NCBI GenBank assembly: GCA_964036275.1
Contig: OZ038434.1
Span: 22,681,879 to 22,745,878, forward strand
DNA length: 64,000 bases
Origin: Litoditis marina
Taxonomy: Eukaryota > Nematoda > Chromadorea > Rhabditida > Rhabditidae
Reading direction: 5' to 3'
Shown here: in pieces, positions 30,916-38,008 of the stretch
Position numbering within the stretch: the first letter of the stretch is position 1
Layout: each line of letters begins with the position of its first letter
Made by a program: the position numbers and the translations under genes
Notes under the pieces: generated by a model
Told to the model about the DNA's origin: nothing
Seen by the model: only the letters and a program-made list of their open reading frames with translations
Databases searched by the model: none

Positions 30916-31588
30916 ATTTTGATTGCGAATCAATATGCAACAATATGGTCTTCGAGTGATTTGCAATCATTCTGATTTCAAATCAATATGGTCTTCGAGT
31001 GATTTGCAATCATTTTGATTGCAAATCAACATGGTCTTCGAGTGATTTGCAATCATTTTGATTTCAAATCAATATGGTCTTCGAGTGATTTGCAATCATT
31101 TTGATTTCAAATCAATATGGTCTTCGAGTGATTTGCAATCATTTTGATTGCAAATCAACATGGTCTTCGAGTGATTTGCAATCATTTTGATTTCAAATCA
31201 ATATGGTCTTCGAGTGATTTGCAATCGTTTTGATTGCAAATCAATATGGTCTTCGAGTGATTTACAATCATTTTGATTGCGAATCAATATGCAACAAAGT
31301 GGTCTTCGAGTGATTTGCAATCATTTTGATTTCAAATCAATATGGTTTTCGAGTGATTTGCAATCATTTTGATTTCAAATCCATATGGTCTTCGAGTGAT
31401 TTACAATCATTTTGATTGCAAATCAATATAATCATCGAGTGATTTACAATCATTTTGACTACAAATCAACATGGTCTTCGAGTGATTTGCAATCATTTTG
31501 ATTTCAAATCAATATGGTCTTCGAGTGATTTGCAATCATTTTGATTTCAAATCAATATGGTCTTCGAGTGATTTGCATCATTTTGTTT
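30916..31588 (+). repeat. 43-bp satellite array, forward orientation (block C)
   Basis: Forward monomers resume within the arm GATTTGAAATC near 30,905-30,918, with no foreign sequence at the switch. The block ends in a degenerate partial monomer (GATTTGCATCATTTTG then TTTGCAG) where the gene island begins. Confidence 0.93.
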
Positions 31589-31768
31589 GCAGGTTCTAGC
31601 ATTTACGACCTTGTTTCCATCAAATCGTCTTCTAAACTCTTCGATTGTCATTTTGGGTAGTGATGTATCAATATTTGAATGTTTCTGCTTATCGTGCTCA
31701 CACTTTACCTTCGGTGGCGATATAAACTTGTTGCATGGGTGGCAGTAAGATTGTGGTAGTGAAATCAT
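31547..31768 (-). pseudogene. Truncated small zinc-motif protein fused to satellite
   Basis: An ATG at 31,768 lies 13 bp beyond the stop of the protease gene on the same strand, as expected for the next gene of a compact viral-type cluster. About 60 residues read as ordinary protein, including Cys-x2-Cys early on, a later Cys-x-His and the stretch MTIEEFRRRFDGNKVV. The frame then enters the satellite near 31,588 and stops at 31,547. The last dozen or so residues are therefore satellite translation, and the real carboxyl end has been lost or displaced. I do not recognise the family. It could be the start of another Polinton gene, or a spliced exon. Confidence 0.4.
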
Positions 31769-31781
31769 TTGCAGCCGTCTC

Positions 31782-32270
31782 CTAGCGCTGCGCTGAAGCA
31801 AATGCGTTCTTTCGATGCGCTGAAGTAATTATGTAGCGGAACCCCTCTTTCATGAAATCACGAATAAACTGGTCATCATGCTGAATCCTGTCAAATAGTT
31901 GACAGATAGCTTCGAATGAATGACCTTTGGCAAATAAATATCCCACTAGTATTGCATAACCACCGCATGTAACCTCGTTTGTCTGCTGAGGTCCTGTAGT
32001 TTTATGATACACCTTTTTGAAACGTTTGAGGAATGTAGAGATTCTCTTGTTAGGCTTACGACCTAGGGAACAGAAAAAGAACGCGTTTTCATTGCGGACG
32101 TTGATAACCTGCCAGTGCTCGCCCGCAGATCCAGATGGTTCAGTATTAACAATGATGAAATATTGTTTTTTCTTTATATCTGGTATTCTATCCGCAGGGT
32201 ATACACCTTGAAAATATAGTTTCATTGCTCGGTCCCCTGAACAAATTCGCGTTATCTCAGTTTCGAACAT
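31782..32270 (-). CDS. PRO: Adenain-like cysteine protease of a Polinton
   Basis: A protein of 162 residues from the ATG at 32,270. The frame is open further upstream but without another ATG. Adenovirus and Polinton proteases of this family (C5) mature virion proteins and are usually 160-220 residues. The histidine lies in GEHWQVIN (about residue 52) and the nucleophile in VTCGGYAI (about residue 102), with the glutamines PQQ a few residues before it, as in the family. The usual acidic position, in a motif like FDSLG, reads FCSLG here, so the third catalytic residue appears to be missing. The gene is divergent from the pX-like gene with 43 bp between start codons and overlaps no neighbour. 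The frame is otherwise intact. Family call is confident; activity is doubtful. Confidence 0.82.
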   Translation of the reverse strand: MFETEITRICSGDRAMKLYFQGVYPADRIPDIKKKQYFIIVNTEPSGSAGEHWQVINVRNENAFFFCSLGRKPNKRISTFLKRFKKVYHKTTGPQQTNEVTCGGYAILVGYLFAKGHSFEAICQLFDRIQHDDQFIRDFMKEGFRYIITSAHRKNAFASAQR

Positions 32271-32313
32271 TTGATTATTCAACCTAGTTTTCTCCTTCCG
32301 AGCGGTTGGCAAA
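32271..32313. promoter_or_regulatory. 43-bp divergent intergenic region
   Basis: Only 43 bp separate the ATG of the minus-strand protease from the ATG of the plus-strand pX-like gene. Any promoter for the two transcripts must lie here or overlap the coding regions. I see no TATA box or clear initiator. The inference is a compact bidirectional start region, as in viral genomes. Confidence 0.4.
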
Positions 32314-32730
32314 ATGGCGTTGCAGATTATTGATTATGATAAGATATCTTGGGATTCATTACTCTATCCTGAACAGTCAGGCAATGGCAAATTTATTGGA
32401 ATGGCTAGACAACGTGGTTCAATGAGAGGTCATGGAATAGGAGGTATTTTGACTAGTTTGATAGGTCTGATTCCAGCATTTTTCAGATCACCTTTAGGTA
32501 AGGAAATTGCCCATACAGGAGAAAATATTGCTAGTGATGTTTTGAGTGGAGAATCCCTCAAATCGACAACAAAGCGCCACGGTAGGCAGGCTGTAAAAAA
32601 CTTGACCGGGTTAGGTATGCGAACAAAGACACGCAAGCGGCTACATGCAAAGAAACCCATAGCAGTATTACGTAATCATTCTAAGCGTACGGGCAGTAAA
32701 AAACGGTCGGTTCTTTTGAAACCTTTTTAA
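32314..32730 (+). CDS. pX-like basic minor virion protein of a Polinton
   Basis: A protein of 138 residues starting at the first ATG after the divergent spacer. Residues about 40-62 form a glycine-rich hydrophobic stretch (GIGGILTSLIGLIPAFF). A conserved-looking segment follows (GENIASDVLSGES, about 70-82), then a strongly basic tail rich in Arg, Lys and His. This layout, and the position next to the capsid gene, matches the small core or membrane-active protein of Polintons and adintoviruses that is compared with adenovirus pX and pVI. The stop lies 2 bp before the ATG of the capsid gene, so the two may share a transcript. Role in packing DNA or disrupting membranes is inferred from the family. 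Confidence 0.65.
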   Translation: MALQIIDYDKISWDSLLYPEQSGNGKFIGMARQRGSMRGHGIGGILTSLIGLIPAFFRSPLGKEIAHTGENIASDVLSGESLKSTTKRHGRQAVKNLTGLGMRTKTRKRLHAKKPIAVLRNHSKRTGSKKRSVLLKPF

Positions 32731-32732
32731 CA

Positions 32733-34064
32733 ATGCTACAACTCATAGATCCCAAAAGCCATCATGCTATTTTACCTGAGCTCGATCTAAATGCAATGCC
32801 CGGCTTTCAGCTAGGTGTAGTCAACTCACGATGGACCAAGATTGGTCTCAAAAACTCTGTTCACTCAGATTCTACGGGCCCGTTTGAGTTTCAGCTGTGT
32901 AGTAATTCCAAATCATACATGAACCTAAGACGTTCATGGATTGTCTGGACTTTTCATATCACCGATGCTGCTAATAACATTATAAACATTCAGAATGCCC
33001 AGAATCAGGCAGCTCCGATTTACGCACCTATTCAGGGTATAGGCTCCGCCATTGCTAAGCAGATGGTTCTTTCAATTAATGGTACAGTGGTTGAATCTCA
33101 TAATGTGAATTGTGCGTATCGTACGTTCATGGAAAATGAGTTGATGATGAACTATGATGTTAAAAAAGCATCTATGAGTCTTAGTGGGTACGAGACTGGT
33201 AATGAATATGACTTGCTTGCGGATCCAGGTCATGTTGCTCGAGCATCTCAAGTTATCGGGGGACGAAAATCACAGGTCGCATCGCGTCTACCACTTGATT
33301 TGGCGTCACAGAACAAATTACTACTCAATTATCTGGATGTGCGTCTCACCGTCTATACGAACTCATCGAGTTTTCTCATTGAAAGCTTGGATGCTGGTGG
33401 TGCACTAGGTCTCAAATTTCATATCGATGATGCATATGTACTACTCAACGAGTACGATCTTGCTGATGGATACATGAATTCTGTGGAAAAACATTTACTT
33501 CAAAACCGTATTCAGTATCCTATGAGTAGTGTGCAGATGCGTTCTTTTTTCATAACCCCTGGACGGAACGATAGTCGTTTCACTGCTTTCAACACTCATG
33601 CGCCAAAGCGTATTACTATAGCCCTAGTGGAAGCCGAGGCGTTTAATGGCAGCCACACTAAGTCCCCCTTCAATTTTAAGCCCTATAATCTTAAAAACCT
33701 GTTTGTGGATATCTCTGGAGTGTCATATCCAGCTCGACCATGGAATTTGGACTTTCCTAATGGCATTTATTCCGAAGCGTATATTGCAACACTAGAAGCG
33801 TTAGGAATGGCTCGTTCTCGGGAAAGTAATGCGATAACACTAAAAAAATTTGCCAGTGGTTGGACAATTTACAGTCGTGAACTAAGTCCTACGGTTCATG
33901 ATCTCGATCTTTTCGATCTGATTCGACAAGGGAGTGTAACAGTTAGGATGGAGTTTGGTACTCCTGTTCCAGCCGGTGGTCTTTATGCCATAGTTTTGGG
34001 TGAATTCGACTCTATTCTCTCCATTGATTCACAGCGCCAACCTCATATTAATAGTGTTTTGTAA
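32733..34064 (+). CDS. MCP: Polinton double-jelly-roll major capsid protein
   Basis: A protein of 443 residues, uninterrupted. It resembles the capsid family represented in nematode genomes by F54H12.2-type proteins. The order of features is: an early beta-rich segment (GPFEFQLCSNSKSYMNLRRS), NGTVVESHN (about residues 128-136), YRTFMENELM, a disordered-looking Ala/Ser/Gly stretch, then SRLPLDLASQ and LNYLDVRLTVY. These follow the conserved order in the first jelly roll of Polinton capsids. The second half is beta-rich without short diagnostic motifs. The length is within the 400-650 usual for the family. Its intact frame contrasts with the broken polymerase gene that converges on it from the right. 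Assignment to the major and not the minor capsid protein rests on length and motif order. Confidence 0.78.
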   Translation: MLQLIDPKSHHAILPELDLNAMPGFQLGVVNSRWTKIGLKNSVHSDSTGPFEFQLCSNSKSYMNLRRSWIVWTFHITDAANNIINIQNAQNQAAPIYAPIQGIGSAIAKQMVLSINGTVVESHNVNCAYRTFMENELMMNYDVKKASMSLSGYETGNEYDLLADPGHVARASQVIGGRKSQVASRLPLDLASQNKLLLNYLDVRLTVYTNSSSFLIESLDAGGALGLKFHIDDAYVLLNEYDLADGYMNSVEKHLLQNRIQYPMSSVQMRSFFITPGRNDSRFTAFNTHAPKRITIALVEAEAFNGSHTKSPFNFKPYNLKNLFVDISGVSYPARPWNLDFPNGIYSEAYIATLEALGMARSRESNAITLKKFASGWTIYSRELSPTVHDLDLFDLIRQGSVTVRMEFGTPVPAGGLYAIVLGEFDSILSIDSQRQPHINSVL

Positions 34065-34118
34065 TGGAACAAAGATAGATTATTTAATAAATTTATACAA
34101 ATATACAAGTACGTTGTA
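34065..34118. terminator. Convergent polyadenylation region
   Basis: The capsid gene (plus) and the polymerase gene (minus) end tail to tail with 54 bp between stops. AATAAA at 34,086-34,091 serves the plus strand. The surrounding A/T run offers only weaker signals to the minus strand. Confidence 0.5.
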
Positions 34119-34505
34119 TCACATTTGCCATCCGAATGGTAGTGTCGTGTAGTCTTCAGAGTATGATAGTTTGTCCATTACGGGTCGCAGGATCTTGCAC
34201 TGTTCCTTCGTATTAATAGTACCGAACCTTTTCACGATTTGATTCCTTGCAGTTTGAATTGATTCTCTTTCACCTCTGGCAAGACCTTCAGCGAGTCTTT
34301 TCATACTCTCAAAGTTGACTAGCGCTGATGCTTTGGAGTCTATGGTTATTCCTCTGGCCTTCACAACTGCTTTTTCTCTCCTGTAGTATCGTTGACAAGT
34401 TCGTAGGCATATACCTTAGGACCTGTGCTGGCAAAACTGGTAATCTGAAATCCTTCAGGCACCTCACTCTGCCATTGACCCATGAATGTTCCTTTGATAT
34501 CATCC
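34119..34505 (-). pseudogene. polB: DNA polymerase B, 3' (carboxyl) segment, separated by a retroelement
   Basis: Carboxyl end of the Polinton protein-primed polymerase whose larger part lies at 38,009-41,105. The first part of the segment contains STGPKVYAYEL, the motif that follows the palm motif C in these enzymes. The last part ends in YTTLPFGWQM, like the TLP-G-aromatic end of the family. The two parts are in different frames: the frame changes at the run of five T (34,371-34,375, plus strand), consistent with loss of one base. This damage is independent of the retroelement insertion. The right edge (34,501-34,505) is the CATCC target duplication. Confidence 0.82.
34501..34505. other. 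Target-site duplication CATCC (left copy)
   Basis: CATCC immediately precedes the left LTR and recurs at 38,009-38,013 immediately after the right LTR. Five-base duplications are normal for Ty3/gypsy integration. The polymerase reading frame continues across the duplication if the element is disregarded, which confirms the insertion boundaries. Confidence 0.95.
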
Positions 34506-34859
34506 TGTTGTAACCCTCGTACTCACGAAGTCACAACGATTAGGTATTTCAGGCGATACGTTAGCCTTTTGAATATAACACAACAAAACACTAACTATAC
34601 TAGGTTTATTATGAATATAAAAGAGACAATACAATAAAGCCTTGATACCTGACAGAGAGAGCGAGAACAGAGTAACTATACTAGTGGCCAGACTGCTCAC
34701 TAGCTAGGCAGAGCTTACAATACTCACCAATGCTCGCTGCTTTGTACACGTAAGCAGACGAGGAAACGTAACACGTTAACAGGGTAGCAAACTTATGCTA
34801 ATGAGCGTAGACAAGTAATGCAATGAGATGATACGTGATAATGGTTCACATATCCAACA
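34506..34859 (-). repeat. 3' LTR of the retroelement (left copy)
   Basis: On the plus strand it runs from TGTTGTAACCC to ATATCCAACA. Compared with the right copy it has one extra C (ACTCACGAAG versus ACTCAGAAG) and one A/G difference (GACAATAC versus GACAGTAC). Confidence 0.95.
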
Positions 34860-34870
34860 CCTTCCCTTTT
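34860..34870 (-). other. Polypurine tract
   Basis: On the minus strand the sequence AAAAGGGAAGG abuts the 3' LTR, the expected position and composition for the plus-strand primer of a retroelement. Confidence 0.8.
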
Positions 34871-35077
34871 AACATCAAACATTGGGGATAAGAATAAGAA
34901 CGAAACATGAACTAAAGTCACGAAGAGAGACATCGAAGACTAAGCTTAGTAGAGCGGCACTGATCTTCAATCTTTGGCACGGACTAATTCTTCTTCATCG
35001 ACACGACATGGGAACGAGTTCATTTCTTCTTCTTCATCCTTCCTCCACGACCAAAATGTATGCTTCACGCATCTGAT

Positions 35078-35497
35078 TCACTGTCTCGAGAGACAGCTCG
35101 CTTGCTGACAACCGCATTTCTGATATTCCTTCAGAAGTTGTCCAGCTAATCTTCCTTCTGTGATTTTGGTCTCAGGGTCAACATACTCAGTTACCCAACC
35201 AGCCTCAACACATCCAACTCTGAACTTTTCAGATGTAAACTGTGAACTCAAACCAGTTACAACAGTTTTCGGGTTTTGTCCAACACTTTTGAACAGTTCC
35301 TTCAACGTTCTCATTGTTGACTTCGATCTGATGTCTGTCATCCTTGCAACCACAGGCCACTTCTCTTCCATATCTTCTGCAACAAGATAGGAAATGCCAT
35401 TCATTGGTCCAATCACATTGACAGTAACCTTCCGCCACACACTTTTCGGTTTTGTCAAATCATCATCTGTGTGTCTCTCCTTTCTAGGACCTGACAA
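35078..35497 (-). pseudogene. Degenerate retroviral-type integrase core
   Basis: About 140 residues resemble the integrase catalytic core. VTVNVIGPM stands where the family has an Asp two residues before a GP, and the conserved Asp is Asn here. EEKWPVVARM matches the usual S-KWPEV segment. TVVTGLSSQFTSEKF stands where the second Asp lies before the G-x-QF-S motif, and that position is Gly. A possible third acidic residue lies in ITEGRLAGQ. The zinc-binding amino domain and carboxyl domain are absent. Two of three catalytic positions are lost, so the product should be inactive. It is separated by about 75 bp from the preceding remnant, with no reverse transcriptase between. Confidence 0.75.
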
Positions 35498-35571
35498 CTC
35501 CTTGACTGATTGACATACCCTCCTTGGTGCTGACGTACAGTATCCTTCCGTTCCCGCTGACCATGCTGTGC

Positions 35572-35919
35572 TTACGCCGGAACTTTCTGCTGTGGAATCA
35601 CCGGATTTATGGAACTTCCTCGAGCCTTATTCTCTACAGAATACTCTTCTCTTCGGAACGTCTCCATAATACCATTTCCTTCATTGATGGTCTGTCCGCT
35701 ATCCTTCGTTGGTGATTTCAAACTTTCTGCTGTGCCGAGATCTTCCATCTCGCACATGTCCGCCATCTTACTTAATTGATGCGACATTTTCTTGTCTTGT
35801 GCTATCCTTTCCAAGCCACACAGACTTTCAGCCTTCGACACATACGCATAGCCTGTTCCAATAGTCGAGTTGATCTTGAAATGACATTTGAGTCTGCCCA
35901 TAACGACCATACTGTCTCC
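35572..35919 (-). pseudogene. Retroelement polyprotein segment after the protease (linker domain)
   Basis: Continues the frame of the protease segment after one in-frame TAG at 35,920-35,922. It contains LKCHFKIN, GTGYAYVSK and LCGLERIAQD, the pattern that in Ty3/gypsy polyproteins links the protease to the reverse transcriptase (the family has a Leu-Gly-x-D/E-x-Ile segment here). The sequence then loses similarity, and the polymerase fingers and palm that should follow are missing. Confidence 0.6.
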
Positions 35920-35922
35920 CTA

Positions 35923-36308
35923 GGCATCTACGACTCGCACTTCTGATTTTCCCAAGTCTGGACTTCCCATACGTTTCCAATCTTTCACATTCAACATAGT
36001 GATATCAGAACCCGTATCCAACTGCATGTCCAACTTGAATCCGTTGACTTGAACAGGCAGGTAACGTCTAACCACGTTAACCTGTTTTCCTGGACTATGA
36101 GACTCAACTACCACCGAGTTATTCACACGAGTACTCACATCCCTCACGCCAGTTCTGTACTTCTTCGATCGTTCACAGAACTCTGGTTTGTGTCCTGAGC
36201 CTTTGCATTTGCCACAGTTCCACCTCTTGGATTGGCACTTGCGCGAGATATGACCACCTTTTCCGCAGTTCCAACATAACAGTTCGGAATGTCTCGTTGT
36301 GTCATTGC
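35923..36308 (-). pseudogene. CCHC zinc knuckles and retroelement aspartic protease
   Basis: One frame carries two retroviral zinc knuckles of the form C-x2-C-x4-H-x4-C (CWNCGKGGHISRKC near 36,235-36,276, then CGKCKGSGHKPEFC). It then carries the protease active site LDTGSDITML (near 36,005), where the catalytic Asp is preserved. The frame ends at a TAG (35,920-35,922) before the linker domain. Upstream it is out of frame with the gag segments, so the polyprotein is interrupted at least three times. Confidence 0.78.
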
Positions 36309-36535
36309 CTATCTCCGCTGTCCGTTCCGTGTTCTGACCATATTCACATCTTGTGCTCCTGTTTCAACCATCTTTGCCTCTCGCTTGATGTTGAGCCACA
36401 AATCACACTCTTTGTACAGATCATGTAACGTGACAGTCTTCTGATCAGAGTGTTTACGGTCCAGAAACATGAGAAGTCGTTGTCTGAGTTCCGCATCTCT
36501 GTTAGATTTCAATCCATAAATCCATAACAGTGCCT
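36309..36535 (-). pseudogene. Gag, carboxyl part, in a shifted frame
   Basis: Translation of this stretch (LRQRLLMFLDRKHSDQKTVTL and LYKECDLWLNI) continues the gag domain of the neighbouring segment in another frame. A frameshift therefore lies near 36,535, and a further one lies before the knuckles near 36,309. Confidence 0.6.
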
Positions 36536-37159
36536 TCAGACCATCCTTGTCAATTCCTGGAGCTTCGCCTTCTCACACTGCTCATTCACGCGGCCAGTGT
36601 ACTTCATGTAGTCTTCCGTGTCCTTCTTCTCTATTTGAGACAATGATAGTGTCGAAAACACTGATGTTTTCACATCGAACATCTCCTTCAAAATCTTGAT
36701 GGTATCGTCAAAAGTCACATCTGCGGTCGAATTTGGTAAGATCTGCTTTGTATAGCGATCAAACACATCATTCGAAAGTTTTCCGACCAATAGCCTAACC
36801 TTAGACTTGTCATCCAACCTTTCTCCATCCACAGTCAACACTTCTCCATAACGCTCGTACCATCTTGAAAAAGTTTGATCACACTCCGGATCGAAATTGA
36901 AGACTGCTAATCTTCCACTAAGATCAGCCATCAACCTAATTGTTCCTGACACAACTGGTAATGAAGATACACTGCCTGGTTCTGCTCTCCTCTCCAGCAG
37001 TATGTCCTCCAACAACTGCATTCGTTTCTCCTGCTGCTTGAACTGCTCCTCCTGTCGTTCTTCCTGACGCTTGAGCTGTTCTTGTTGTCCTTGCAACAAC
37101 TTCAACAACAGTTCCTGCATATTGTTCTCGTCTTTGTCGTCTTCCTTTGTCTTTGGCAT
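36536..37159 (-). pseudogene. Gag, amino-terminal and capsid-like part
   Basis: A start at ATG 37,159 gives 207 residues before a stop. Residues about 15-60 are a Gln/Glu/Lys-rich coiled-coil (QQEQLKRQEERQEEQFKQQ). Then comes the Ty3/gypsy gag signature: FNFDPECDQTFSRWYERYGE, KVRLLVGKL, FDRYTKQILP and FDDTIKILKEMF. This domain forms the particle shell that packages element RNA. It is the best preserved coding part of the element, which fits non-autonomous elements that keep packaging functions. Confidence 0.78.
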
Positions 37160-37633
37160 AGTGCTGTTGAATTGATCCTATTCGATCCAATCAACACGGT
37201 ACACTATCCACAACAACTCTGTTTGCGGCCACCAAATCAAAATTTGGGCAGCGCTTCGCCTCGCCTCACCTCGCAAAAGTAACAATCAATTGAAAATTTG
37301 GGCAGCAATTCCCCTAAGGAAATGACTTTACCAGCAATTCAACTTGGGTGCTCACTTAGCGGGGGTCGGCGGCAGTACTTACGGTTTCACTTCAACCTAG
37401 TACTCCACAACAAACAGTATACTGATTCCCGTTCTCTTCACAGGTCACAGTGTTACTACGTCTCGCTTTACAAGACGCAGCCAAAGGGGTGTCGATCTCT
37501 TCGTACAAGAGACTTCGTAGACGACAATGAACAATATCCGAATCCAACGATCGCAACCAATATCCTCAAATGATCGATCGTTCCAGGGAATCCGAACTTA
37601 CCAGTAACTTACCAGTAAATGCAACGAGAGTTT

Positions 37634-37651
37634 TGCCTATCCTGATCGCCA
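37634..37651 (-). other. Primer-binding site
   Basis: On the minus strand, four bases after the 5' LTR, the sequence TGGCGATCAGGATAGGCA begins with the TGG complementary to a tRNA CCA end. This is the normal place for minus-strand priming. I did not identify the tRNA. Confidence 0.7.
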
Positions 37652-37655
37652 ATTA

Positions 37656-38008
37656 TGTTGTAACCCTCGTACTCAGAAGTCACAACGATTAGGTATTTCA
37701 GGCGATACGTTAGCCTTTTGAATATAACACAACAAAACACTAACTATACTAGGTTTATTATGAATATAAAAGAGACAGTACAATAAAGCCTTGATACCTG
37801 ACAGAGAGAGCGAGAACAGAGTAACTATACTAGTGGCCAGACTGCTCACTAGCTAGGCAGAGCTTACAATACTCACCAATGCTCGCTGCTTTGTACACGT
37901 AAGCAGACGAGGAAACGTAACACGTTAACAGGGTAGCAAACTTATGCTAATGAGCGTAGACAAGTAATGCAATGAGATGATACGTGATAATGGTTCACAT
38001 ATCCAACA
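37656..38008 (-). repeat. 5' LTR of the retroelement (right copy)
   Basis: A 353-bp partner of 34,506-34,859, with the same TGTTG...CAACA ends. It would hold the element's promoter. The polymerase fragment to its right reads a few codons into this LTR before meeting a stop. Confidence 0.95.

Larger units (their letters stand above)
34506..38008 (-). mobile_element. Non-autonomous Ty3/gypsy-type LTR retroelement
   Basis: A complete insertion of 3,503 bp in minus orientation. It has LTRs of 354 and 353 bp with TG...CA ends, CATCC duplications, a primer-binding site next to the right (5') LTR and a polypurine tract next to the left (3') LTR. Reading leftward from the 5' LTR: an untranslated leader (37,633-37,160), gag, two CCHC knuckles, aspartic protease, a linker domain, then directly a degenerate integrase core and a 3' untranslated region (35,077-34,871). 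Reverse transcriptase and RNase H are absent; only about 75 bp separate the linker domain from the integrase remnant. The two LTRs differ by one substitution and one indel on reading, so insertion was recent although the coding part was already defective. Mobilisation in trans by a full-length relative is inferred. Confidence 0.9.

Noticed and set aside
34309..34503. Minus-strand frame of 64 codons beginning near the retroelement
   Set aside because: It is a shadow frame of the polymerase carboxyl segment, which shows the family motifs in another frame.
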